A stretch of 64,000 nt of DNA from contig JARUPZ010000013.1 in the NCBI GenBank assembly GCA_031213475.1, forward strand, positions 11,184,198 through 11,248,197. Direction: 5' to 3'. Below the pieces are notes generated by a model. It saw only the letters and a program-made list of their open reading frames with translations. It searched no databases and had not been told where the DNA came from. Origin of the DNA: Nereocystis luetkeana. Its lineage: Eukaryota > Sar > Phaeophyceae > Laminariales > Laminariaceae. A program made the translations under genes and the position numbers. Of the stretch, positions 21,801 to 34,400 are shown one piece after another (position 1 is the stretch's first letter; each line of letters starts with the position of its first letter).

Positions 21801-24560
21801 ACGGCTTCAGGCCATCTCTTATGGCAAACCGGTTTTGGTTTCTGGAAATCGAGGTTTCAGCACCTTTGCAGGTGTCTTTGAACAGGGAAACCGGGAATCG
21901 GGCCCGCTTTTCTTGAACTCCGACCAGTCATTTTGCGAGAGGCATGCGACGCCGTTTGCCGTTTCTTCAGGAGAGCATTTTAAAAAATTGTCGATACACT
22001 CCGGTTGTCTCTTTTCAGTTTCGGACGCGATATATCTGAAAAAGAGGCCATTAGTTCGGTTGAAACGTTGATATATATCTTTAAAATGCCTTGTTGATTT
22101 CTTTGTCTGAAAATGACAAAATCGTAAAAACTTCGAATGACAACCCTGAAGAAACGAAAAAAGGGTCTAGATGCCTCTGCCCAAAATATTGCAAGTATTC
22201 TGAGAAGAGCGAGCCTGATTCGGTCGGATTCCCCGTATGCAATATGTGAAAGCGCGTATAAAACACAATTCCGGGTAAGTGTTTCGGTTTTCAAAATCCT
22301 CCCATTAGAGATGGCGTCAGGAGCATTTCTTAGGCAGGGGAGGGTTGGATGCAAATATGTAAAAAAGCAACACCAGGTAGTGATCAGAGAGAAGGGCGAT
22401 TTCCGCCGGAAACCATTTTATTGGTGGCCAGCGACGGTAATGTACGTCGTACCAACTATTGTTGGCGAGACAGGATGGAACAACGGGAAAAAAACAGGGT
22501 GTAATTACCGTCCCGTCACAATCAGACGACCACTGCCATCACGTCGAACTTTCCGTGTTCAACCTTGACATTGCCTGATTTTCGGAATACCTTGTATATA
22601 TTCTGGTGGCAAAAGGAGAGCGACCAACCATGTTGTTTTCAGAAAAATGCTGATATCCCCCCAACCACTTTGGGGGTCTACCCACCGCCTCCAGTAGTTG
22701 TCTCCCGGTAGGGCTGATACTTGCATGCTTCCAATGCTTCAAGGTCGAATATTTGTGGCATTTGGACCACACTGATAGGGTCATATTGCACCGGTAGTGA
22801 AGTTAGAGAGTCATCTCAATATTTGAAAGGTCATTGGCTCCAGAGTCACCGTGGATACCGCCTTGACGGTAAGAGTTGGAGTCACGCCCGACAAAGCTGG
22901 ACGGGAAAATAACTGGCTCCAAATCACCACCGATACGGCCGATAGCAAGTAAACTCAAGCCCCAAGAAACTACCGAGGGAGGTGATCGGCGGTAGAGTAC
23001 CCACGGATACTACCACCGATATGTTAGACAGCGCCACGTCGCATGAAAAAGGAGAGAAAGGTAGGCGGCTGGTGGGTGGCGCCTAACCGGGACGCCTAAG
23101 AGTAACGCCTGGATAAGAGTAGACATCGTGGGGCTGCTTCGCGGCAAACACCAATATTGGGCCGACAACTGTTCGCACGAATGGGAGTGGTCAAGTTGGG
23201 GTTAAGTCCTTAACACTCTAATATTGACGCCATGGCTCAACTAACTGTGATGATTTCCTTGGTCAGTGGGACCTGATACTTGGGAGTATATTCTTCAATA
23301 CAGCGCACAAGAACCGAGACGGACCTTGGAGTGGCCGCACAGGAATGTCAGGCACACCCAAGGGACTGGGGAGTAAAGAGGGTCTTACCCGCCTAAACAC
23401 GAGCTCTGATCAGGTCATCAGGTAAATTGTGGTGTCTTGAGCAGGAGCTCTGAGACGGGTACCGAGTATGTCGTGGTATGAGGCATATATATGTTTTCAT
23501 AGGAATACCCCAAGGGACGGCAGATGGGTGCGAAGTAGACGTGAACATAATATGCCTGCACGCACGTTTCAGAGAACGCCTGAATAACTAAACTTTCCGC
23601 CCAAGAACAAGTGGCATCCAACATGATTCTTACTCGTCACAATTGCGGACGTTCCTCACTCACGTACGGTTGGTTCTGCACGGTTTTCCGCCAGGTTTCT
23701 GACGTCGTCTCTAGTGCTTCTTCCCGCCGTCTAATGTTCAGACTCGTGTTTTCTACGCATCAAACTAACGGCCACTTCATCAAAAATGTGTACTACGGGA
23801 TCATATCAGGGGTAGCTCCATTGCGGGAACACAAGGGCATCAAGATCGTGGCCGAGGGTCTGGACTCCATCTGGCATGGCTCCGACAGCCGCCCGGACAT
23901 TGTGTTCTCTGATACCGCGTACTGGTAGCATTGCACTGTGAACATCTGAGAACATTTTTCAGCGGTCGCTAGAACCTCGCGAAGCAGGATATTGCTAATT
24001 GTTGTCGACTGGTGTCGGTTGGGGGTATTGATCAAAAGCAAAATCTAGGTCGAAAAGGAAATCAACCGTACTGTATAGGGAAAGTATAACTTCCAACAAC
24101 TGCACGAGTACGCTGATTATATCCCACCGTTCAACCGCCCGCCCCTCCGCCAGTGCGTGAGCGGTCGCCTCTAGCCACCCACCGTTTTGGCGCACATTTA
24201 TGCCGTTTTCGACCCACTACACCTCAACCATTCTGCTCCGGTATACAACTCGCGTACATCAGTACAGTGCTGTTGTAGCGTTCCTCTTGAACACCTACGC
24301 GTAACGAAACTTTGGGATGTAGAGTCTTCTCCACTATAAATATCAGAGTGCGCCAGGTATAGCTCACAGAGCCATCCCCATCCGTAGAGTTGGGTGCTCA
24401 CGGCCGCGATGGCAACTATCCTGCCGCCTGTGCCTCAATACTTACTCTCTGCCCTACGCTACTGTGATGGCGTTTAACTGATGCTGTGGCAATACACATG
24501 TTGGGGCGGTGAAGCTTCATATCTATCTAGTGGAGTATCGTTTACTCGCGAGAAATCGTG
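21800..24560. other. Mostly featureless stretch
   Basis: No gene recognised apart from the protein-like fragment at 23,770-23,928. Around 22,800-23,050 short phrases such as CACCGTGGATACC and CACCGATA recur loosely. Confidence 0.4.
23611..23928 (+). pseudogene. Protein-like fragment, family not recognised
   Basis: An open frame of 105 codons whose last third (HFIKNVYYGIISGVAPLREH and GIKIVAEGLDSIW, ending DIVFSDTAYW) has the composition and polarity pattern of real protein, unlike most frames in the area. No start context, splice partners or known domain are evident. It could be a transposase remnant or an orphan exon; I do not assign a function. Confidence 0.25.
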
Positions 24561-24639
24561 GATAAAGCTGAATGCGACTCGTTAGGTCGCTTCCACTTCG
24601 CATTCGGGTGGTATTAGACGTCCTACACTCCAGCCCGCA

Positions 24640-25135
24640 AGCTTCCACGGAAGTCGTCTAGGAACCCACAAGCTTCGATGACAGTCGTGGAAACTTCCGT
24701 ATCAGCCGCGGAAGTTTCCACAAGGTTCTACGGATGTCGTGGAAGCGTTCATACCATTTCATGGAACTCGTAGAACGTTGAGTCAAACCGAATGTTTATC
24801 TCTTCCATGAAAATATTGAATACTTCTCATGATATCCTCCACTACTTTCGTGAAAGCTTCCGTCGCTATAATTAAGGCTTTCATGACTTCCGATCGAAGT
24901 AAATATTATCATCGTCCATGATGGGAGTGATACTTGGAGCTTCTACGGAAGCAGCCCGAAGCTTCCAGGGAAATGGCTTACTTACGTGGAAATACTCAAG
25001 AATTCCCGTAGAGTCGTCTACAACTCACATCGAAGCTTCCATGGAAGAATCTTCCGAACCTTCAAACTTCCAATTGTTTTCATGAAAGCGGCGGAGACTG
25101 AGTGGAAGCGGTGGAACCTTCCGTGGAAGCAGTGG
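24640..25135. repeat. Cluster of CTTCC-NN-GGAAG palindromes
   Basis: Many short palindromes within 500 bp: CTTCCACGGAAG (24,642), CTTCCATGGAAG (25,036), CTTCCGTGGAAG (25,118) and several GAAGCTTC. A perfect 13-bp stem GTGGAAACTTCCG lies at 24,687-24,699, with its inverse at 24,709-24,721. The flanks are unique. Confidence 0.5.
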
Positions 25136-25139
25136 CGGG

Positions 25140-28100
25140 TGCGTGGCCCCCCTGTGAGAACACGACAAAGCAGGAGACCGGGTTCGAGCTGCCCAGCTTG
25201 TGTTCAGTAGGCAGTGTAGTGCCCCAATGCACCCCTCCTTAAAGAGTACGCAGTATAGAACCGCCATGTTCCGTTCACATTGATTGTACGATACACCAAC
25301 GAAACCTGGCGTGCCCATTTCAGCTGCCTGTGCTAACGAGCCGGCCACGTGCTTCATGATTCAAGACGCACGCCGGACAGTTGCTCGCGGGCAATATTGT
25401 CGCCACGGAATGATTCCCGGCTGTAGTCATCCCTGGCGGTGTAAATCCGTGTATCATACAGGTCTCATGCAAGCCAACTTCACGATATATATGTACAAGT
25501 TCGGCATTCGTTTGAGTCTTATATCATCTTATCTAACATGGCAGGTACGCCTCCAGCGCGCCCGTGAGCACTGAAACCTGGGGAATATATTATATCGGAA
25601 TACCTGACGAAGGTGTGAGTTACCATAGATACTAATATTGTCAATAGGCGACAGCGGTGCTCCAGATATATATTATGTCCTTTCACACTTCACTTCTGCG
25701 TGCATGCACCATGGGACAGAGCCCGCAGTTCCCACGTGGGATAGCTTTAATCGGTTTGGGTCGGTTTAAACTACCAGTCAACTCGCACAGTCAATACGAC
25801 CAGAGGGTATGGGGTTATGCCGAATCAACTCGTGGCATTCCGTCTGCATGACATTAGAAGCAACAGAAGAGAGCACAGCATCCATGACGCGATGCAACAG
25901 GGATATATCCCGAACCAGAGTCGTTGATTCCCTCCGTTCAATCCTACAAGATGTACTCATCTCCTTCGAAGCAATGGACAATCTATAACTTGAAGGTGCC
26001 AATATCGTCCTGATGGTTTCTGTCGTAGACCATACCTTGCGACACCCCACAACACCCACAGGGCGGTTCCTTTTGAATTTTCATCCTTTATTTTCACATA
26101 CACGGCGGCACATTACCTCGCAGAAATGGACCGATCGCCAACTACGTACCACGTACCAGCTATTATGCGACAGTGCATGATAACCCATTAATCGACCAGT
26201 TCCAGTTTTTGGTATTAATAGTACCGCAAGTTGAGCCTCCTCGCCTAGCCTTGATCTCGGTGGGCATGGCTGAGCTTGTTGTCGTATGTTTTGTCCTCCC
26301 GTGCCGATTAACACGTTCGTGACAATTTACATGTCGACTTTGGGCGTCGTCCAGATGCCTGCACATACATACAAAGAGAAGGTTTTGCATCAACTCGCCG
26401 CAGTGAGTGGCGACGCAGAAAATACCCCTATTATTATTCAACGTTGTCAATTATCCATGTTGTCTGCGTGAAAAGCTCGCGTGAAATTTACCAACAGAGT
26501 TGGTGCGGTTTCATCTAGGCTCAGTCAAAACAAGCTTGTCTCGGGGGCGGCCTGCCTCCTACGTGGGGCGTCCATGTGGCTTATCTCCTGACCCTTAGTA
26601 GGCCGGGATAAATACGTCGGGCACAGCAGTGGACTTATAATATATATGGCGTGTTCCGCTGCTAAATTCGGAGTGATGCAAAATATAGAAGTAGGGGGTT
26701 TTGTGTATATTCCCTAGGTGTTCGCTCCTTTCTCGATGTCGAGATACTGTTTTTTTAAACGCCCATTTTAGTGGGCCCCATCCGGCGGTGAGACAACGGA
26801 TATACCTGGTATGATGAATTACGTAAATAAAGGCCCTTCGTGGCGCGCTTACTTGACCTTCATATATTATTATGCATACCAGGTATGTATGTGGAATAGG
26901 AAAGGCTAAGGAACGCGAGCGTCGAAACGATGCGACGCGTAGCAGTTGGATCCCCATAATCATGACAGACACTTGACGAACCTCCAGGCTGTTCGAGTAA
27001 CACCGAACGCACAGCATACCGCAAACACTTGTTTCCCCCTCTTAGTACACGGAGAAAACGTAGATTGGCCATGGTTGGGTAGTGTTGCGTCGGATTATTG
27101 CAGATATAGGCAGTTAGTTGTTAGTGCACGCACCCGCGGTGATGGGGAACGCTACATGGGCGCCCTCTGTAGGTGAGTGTCGATTATGCGAGTTCTATGA
27201 GTGGGTGAGTATTTGACTGCCACTGATACTTGAGAGTACTGCCTACTGTAGTCGTCCTGTATCTTGCATCTATCTGTACAAAAACCTCGGTCCCCCTTTT
27301 GCGCCCTGAAACGACGCCGATCTGGCCCCGCCTAGACCCGAGACCGCCGTATAGACCGCAGATGAGGAACGCCTACTGAAGTTCCGGTCGAGGCCCATTA
27401 GGCTCATCCCTATTCCCGCAAAACCAACCAAACAATGAAAAACAAACTATTGTCAACCGCTCATAGCCCCCCGGGGCTTTAAAAGGTCGGCGTATTGTTC
27501 CCTGCCGGGGTACAACAATTACGTGTGTTGTCTCGTGAAGGGGTGGATGGCCGCAATAAATTCAATAGCTACATTAGCTGTAGTGTAGATTCCGTGATTG
27601 TGTTTTCATGAGACCCTGATTTAAACTACCGGTATGCTTCTCCAACACTTAGTTGTAGTGTAGGGTAAGTTGTGGCTTTTTCTCCAGGTTAGGTCCTAGG
27701 AGGACTCGATGCAAAGGGTAAGGTGGGAGGGGTCGTGCTCGGGTATTTGTGTTTTTGTTTCTGGATGTGACTGACGCCCTTCCTTGCCGAAAATATGCTA
27801 CAGTGCTGCAGTGACGGACGCAACCTCGGACATTACATGTGGTTCAGGTTTCTCGCCTTTGCTTTCCAGTGCGTATTGAACAAGCGCTACGCCCTGTCAG
27901 ACTACCAACGGAGTCATTTCAACGATATTATGATGGGAGTACTTATAGGAGTACGCGAGAAACCCTGTCGCGGCCGACATTGAACCACAACGTTTGACAC
28001 ACGCGGCAGACCAGATCTCCGCGATGCAGGCAGTGACTTCGAATAATAGCAGATCTGTAAAGTATAGCTAGAGAAGCGAGGGTTCTCTTTGGTTTCAGTG

Positions 28101-30900
28101 TCCTTCTTAGCTACTGTCACACCGCGCGTTTGAAGTAAGTAAAGTGTCCTGAAGTATATAGCCCGAGCTATTGTGTACCAGTAGCACGTTTTCGCCGAAC
28201 TATTTGTCACTGTCTGGGCCCGACTACCAAGTGAGGAATCAATTTACACTGTTAACAGTTGTTGTACTCGTAGTAGTACCCAACATCGCAGGGAAACTAT
28301 TGGCATGGTAGTTTTCAATCCTGGGCATTTGTAGTTACACACTTCTTGCAGTACGCAGGTTATCAGAAGTTTCATCTATCAATAGTTACACGTTCGGTCT
28401 GCTCACGTGCAAGGCCTGGGAATATCCAAGAGTCTCATTACTACTACCAGATACAGAGTAGTAGGTGCATTACTGATGCTACTGTAACACCCGTCGTACA
28501 TTGTTCTTGTCCAGAGCAACGTGGGTTTTCCGTTTCGTGTTCGTGTGGGATCCATAGAGCCGGCCGGTCATTCTAAGACCCAGACTGGGTGCTTCGTTGT
28601 GTGTTTTCCTGCGTAAGTACCGTACAAATCCCGTATGATATATTTCGTAGCGACGGGGTAGGCTGTGTTCTACCAGGTATGTTCCATGTTTTATACCTTG
28701 TAGTTTGTTGAGGGCATTTTTGTCCATCGATAATCTACGTGACGTCAGGTGACGCTTTGACAGTTGTTCCTGATCACTGGTTCAGATGGTTTTCTGCATA
28801 CAACACACTTCAAGCCATTGAATTCGCCACCCACGGCCCTGACGAGCTCGTCTATAGCATCCACTGACTTGGATTCTCCGATTATGCTCATACAGCAGCA
28901 GCAGTTAGTTGTTCGTGTTCTGGTTGATCTTTGCTTTGAAGCGACTTGCTTGCGCTTGGAAGCAGCTTTCTTTTTGTCTTCTCACGCAGATACTTACCTG
29001 CTTTCTTGCTTGATGACAGAACATACATACATGAGGTACGTATAAAACTTATCGCGCGGTGACAATAGAGCTGTCATGACAATTGGTTTCCGCTCGATCA
29101 CGAATTGGCTAGATAGAGTGTCTACGTATGGCCTCACACCTGATGGAGTGACAGCTGCATTCTCTCTGGGAGGATCTTGACGTTTATGAATGGAGTTGAT
29201 TAATATCATCCTCGCGAGCCTGACAACCTGAGGAAATGTGGATCATGATCATGTGTTGGGAAACGATTTTCGCAGATCAGATGAGATGCTGATAACACCC
29301 AGTCAGTGGTGGTCGTGAGATACACTCTGTCTTGTTGTTCGATATAACAAAAACAAGAAATATGGTCTAAACTATAGCATTAAATTTTATTAGTGTGGCC
29401 TTTCCATTCCTTGAGAGTACGGTGAGAAAGGAAAGAAGGCCGGAGAGTGAGCTCATGTAATGTGGCTCACACATGATCATCTTGTGCGATTACCTCACCT
29501 GACCTGGTGTGGGCATCATGTTAGGTCGCGCATAGCAACTTCATCTACATGAACCAACAACTTCATCTACACGAACCAAGTAAATAGACGATCATGTACC
29601 AGTACGTCAGTACCCCCGTGTTCCAGTACCCTATGCTACGATATACTACGAGCAGTCGAACTCTACTACAGTGAATATTTGTCCTACCGATAATAATGCC
29701 TAAGATCAACGTAGATCTACCGATATCGGAATAATATACGAACAACAGAAGGGACAGTCCTTGTCTACGTGGCATATTGTAACGTACACGCGCACTTTTG
29801 GCAAAAGACGTGCCAGAATTTTGTTGTGTCCGCCTTCTTTAGATTTGGTATTAATAGCTCTTCGCACAAATAGATAGTTCCATGTATGTTCTATGAAACC
29901 CCATCCGCCTCGTTTCGTATTCTACTGTCTGTACGAAGCCCTTGCGGCTTGCCGATAGGGATCTGATTCTGTCCACACGTTTTGCGTATCCCTGTTCTTA
30001 GGGGTCTGGATGCCCCAAAAATAGACCAGAGAGAAACATTCAGACAGGGGTTGCTTGATTCAGATTGTACAAACACGGGGGCGCGGGTCAACGGCCTCCC
30101 ATCATGAGTGCAGCAGTGTATAATTAGAGGAGAATGCGTCAGCGTTTGGCGTCGGTTGTGTGGCGCTACTTGTAATCGGTCTTGATTGGTATGAAAAATT
30201 ATGGAACCCGGGTTCCATGAAACGGGCGGGTACCTGCTCTGGTATTGGTTTGTATTTCTAAGTCTTCACGAGCATGTCACCTACCATTCAAACATCCGTA
30301 CATCCGTCGGCGTGGAGTGTTCAATGTGTCTTGCTGGTTGAGATCAGTTATCTAGGTATGTATACCATGCATGGGAGAATAATTGGCGGAGTTCCTCCCA
30401 ACAGGCGGGTGCCCGGATACCCGGGCAAATTTGGCGTCATTACGCCCAGTGTCCTAATAATACCCGTCGGTTTTGAGGACGGACCCTACCGGTTGGACTG
30501 TTTGGGTCCGACGGGGAACCGCTGTTTACTCGGGTGATAGATTAAGCACGCCAGCCTCGGCCTATGATAAATCTTGGTGTGGAACCCTTGGTGTATTGGC
30601 AGTGAGTGGTCCGTACAGCACAATACGGGCAGAGCAGCAGCAGCAGCCGTATGGATGCTTCGTATATCTCAAATATATCCGGATGTTCTTGCACATTTAC
30701 TAATCAAGGGCCGTTCCTGGCCTTGCGACAGTCATATCAAGACATAATTTCAAATAAATATGGATATGCAGTAACACGTGGCATCGCGCACAGCATAAAA
30801 CAAAAAAACACATGAAAGGGTCCTGTTCACACGTTACGGCACTGCCCCCTTAGCTGGAGAAGTTCTGTAGTTTACTTTTACATTTTGTAACCCAAGTTCG
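25140..30900. other. Featureless stretch
   Basis: No gene, RNA or mobile element can be supported on either strand. The only structure noted is a 21-bp tandem duplication (AACTTCATCTACATGAACCA type) at 29,537-29,579. Confidence 0.45.
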
Positions 30901-30907
30901 AATTCAT

Positions 30908-31008
30908 TTCGGACAATGATGGCCCCACGGTAGGGCTATGGCCCTTCGCCACATTGATACTTGAATAATTTTCGGACTATGGTGAGACCACGGTAGGGCC
31001 ATGGCCCT
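30908..31008. repeat. 38-bp direct repeat pair, period 63 bp
   Basis: Positions 30,908-30,945 and 30,971-31,008 share TTCGGAC, CCACGGTAGGGC and ATGGCCCT in order with few differences. Confidence 0.5.
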
Positions 31009-31429
31009 GTAATACAATGCTGCATTTTGGGGGTGACCAAAAAAGTCGGATAGATGTACCTCGCCTGATGAACAATTTTTCGACGAATGCCGGATATTTT
31101 GTGTACGTACTTCGAGCATGTTGAACTTGTCTTGTGAACACCTTCAGCAACCTTAACGACCACTAATGTTTAGCTATCGGAGAGCAATACCAACCAACAG
31201 CACAAACGAAAGCCCTATTCATATACTGGTATGTAGTTTAAGAGCTTATCGGATTGATGCACATCTTGTGTTTCTCGGAACACATGCAATTACTGACGGT
31301 TGAAATTTTGTTTATGCTTCTTTGGTAAAAACGAGCTTGGCAGGCGAACCGAGTGCATAAAATGGTTGTTAGGTGGCACGCGGTGTCCCCGTTATCGGAT
31401 GACGATATCGACACCCACCCGTGCCAATC

Positions 31430-34400
31430 CCGGCTAGAGTAGTTTTTTTAAGTATCTTGAAGGGAAATATATATGAGTAATTTCCCGTAGGGAGGTGGAG
31501 TTTGTGAAGGCGTTTTGGAAATTGAAGAATCTTCCAGAATCGTGAGATGAGGTGAGCTCAGACGACAGACGAACGCGTCGAGTCGCTAAAGCTAGCTGCT
31601 TGGGCTTAGACGGCAGTTGCGGCGGCAACGAGAACTCGTAGCAAATTTCGTAGGTACCGCGCCGAGACAATTGATCCACTTTTACTTTCTGGGCTTGGCC
31701 GACCAGCCTTCCCTTCAAGAGGGGGGTGAGAACGGCCCGCTGGATGCGGTGGGAGGCGAGGCCGCCCCTCTAGATGTGGGAGGCGAGCAAGGGGAAGGAG
31801 CTGGCCTGCCTGGCTTCGGAGCACCGGACGGAGGCATCGGCCAAGGCGGAGCCGCGGGCATGGGCCCGGGCCTTCCCGCAGCACCAGCCGATCCTGCCAT
31901 GATGGCGGTGCTGCGGCAGTTGTTGGCGGGGAACCACCCGATCGCGGCTCGGATCACATGTCTTGAAAACAGCCAAGCCCACCCGCAGAAGCAGGAGCAA
32001 CATCAGCAGCAGCAGCAGCAGCAACCTCAGCCTCTTCTGAAGGCTGATCAACCTCTCGGGGGTGCTATCGCCGGGAGCCTGTTGGCCCCGTGGGCGGGCG
32101 GCGCCATTGGAGGTAACTCGTTGCCTGCGCAGCAAGACGCGAACCGCCAGGCCGCGATCTCAGCGGGCGTAAAAGCTACCGCAAAGCAGGCGGCAGACCT
32201 GGCACGCCCTGGAAGGCCTCAAGTTCTTCATCGCGCGCGTGGGCTACAAAATACAGGAGGTCATAACCCGTCCTCTCCTGCCTTTCGCGCTCGACGAGGT
32301 GGCGTAAGTGTAAGAAGCTGTGACAAAACAGCTCAGGGCGTTGTCCGAATTTACCGTGAAATATGTTTACCCTCCTCTACCAGCCAGGCAGGTGAAGGTG
32401 GGTATGCCAACGCAGGTGTACTTCGCCATGTTCACCGCGGCGGTTTTGTTGACCCTGAAATACGGCATGGAAGGAGCACAGGCGGCGGTGTGCAAAAACC
32501 CAGGTTCGAACCTTGCGAGAGGAGCTCGAACAATTTCAGATGATGGTGGAGGTATATCTAACCTATCACTACACAACACTATTGAATACCAAATACAAGG
32601 TTCGCGAGGTTTTTCTCACAGCCATGAAGGGCGGTCTGAAGGCAGGTATGATCGACCTCGCAAAGCAAAGGGGCGTCCTGCACCGGAACAATACGCGCCC
32701 CCCCCGTCCGGCACAGGCATCCCCACGCCTACGTTGGAATTCACGCGGCTGATGGAGCTGGAGGAGGAAGGCGCGGGATCGAGAGTCACGGAGGGTCAGC
32801 TGTTCTGGAAGCAGGCCCCCAAATAAACAGCCTCTAAGGGGAACGTAGCTCCCACCACGCAAGGGTAGCGGACTGGGCACTCGGGAGGCCGGGGAGGCGT
32901 CGGAGGAGGAGGCGGGTCCACCTTCAAGGTTCGCAAGCTGGAGCGGGGGACGCCACCGGGAGAGTGCGATTATGTATGGCGCGGCGACGTGTGCCGTTGG
33001 GTAAACTGCTCGGTCTCCCACCTCCTCGCCGCCGGCACAGCTCCGTTGCTCACCGCGCAGCAGCAGCAGCAGCTGCAGCTGAAAGCACTGCCACCGCCAC
33101 CCCTGCGGAGACAGCCGCTGCAGAATCAGGCGGCCGCGACAGTCGGGGATGAGGCGGCAGGACGAGGGGCCGGAGCATCTCGGCCGCCGAGCGTCGCACG
33201 ATTTCGCAGAACCTATACGCCCGGCGGCCGGGCGGGTTCCCGCCGGGGGCGGAGCGGGCCGGGGGGCCGGCAGCAACTGACAATACAGGCTCTGCTATCT
33301 GGCAGGGCATACCGGAGGGAGGGCAGGGGCGAGAGAAGAACGGGCAATCTTCGCAGACGCCAGGAAGTCCGTGGGAATTCTCCACGCCTCCACTCACGGG
33401 TCGGTGTCGCCGGCGCTGTTTCACGGAGAGAGTCTGGTACCGAGAAACAAAGGCAGTGAATCAAGCAGCAGATTGTTTGAGACAGTGCCCCGGCAAGAGA
33501 CCGTACGGCAAGAAGAAAACGTGATTCACGTTGGAGCACTGTGCAGACTACTCGTCTCATCCACCCTCGCATGTCCGACTCACCAACCCTCCCGTCGTCC
33601 GCTAAATTAAGCTCGCTCATGGATTTATATGGTCAAACAAACCGTGGAACCCAGCTTCACATGATCCTACCCCCCAATCTCCGCGTCATCCATGCACGGC
33701 AACCCCTATGGTTAGAGTACGCAGGAGGAGGAGGTGATAGTGGTTTCAGTTCAAACAGCATGGTCCGTTCGCATGTACAAATACAGCAAGATATTCCACC
33801 GCATGAATAAGATAATCCAACTCGCGACGTGCACACACCAGCGATAACCCCGAAGAAGGGGGTAGTCGATCACAGGGGCTTTCATCTTGAACAGAGGGCC
33901 GGATTACCCCACTTCTTTGCGAATCGGGACAGTACCGACGTGGCAGAATGTTCAGTACAGCAGGCCTGGTGCGAGCAGAGGGCCAGATTACCCCCTTCCG
34001 ACCGAAAGCGAGACAGTATCGGCGACGTGGAAGGCTCACACTACAGCACAGAACAGCTGGCGTAGAGGGCCATATTATCCCACTTTCACGCGAATCGATA
34101 CAGTGTCGATACCGCAGAAGGCTCAAATCAGGAGGGCCTTCCACCCATTCAAAACACAGAAATCCCCACAGCAGGACAGGCGTGACACCTACTATGGCAG
34201 AGGGAACAAGGGTACGACCAGCTACCCTAAGGCTTGCAGCTGTCAGATGAACCCACGCTCGTTTCGGCCGACGTGCGAGAGAGTATCGGGTCAGTACGTT
34301 CTCGGCTTCCTAATGGGGAGTCGAGCAGTCGGAACTGATCAGACTACATGTTGCAGCAATGACACGCAGAAAACGAAAAACTCGAAAAACATTATCTGGA

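Noticed and set aside
21869-21940. GVFEQGNRESGPLFLNSDQS after a good acceptor
   Set aside because: It starts like a module, but FxxNS spacing is off and no donor follows; it also lies outside both gene models.
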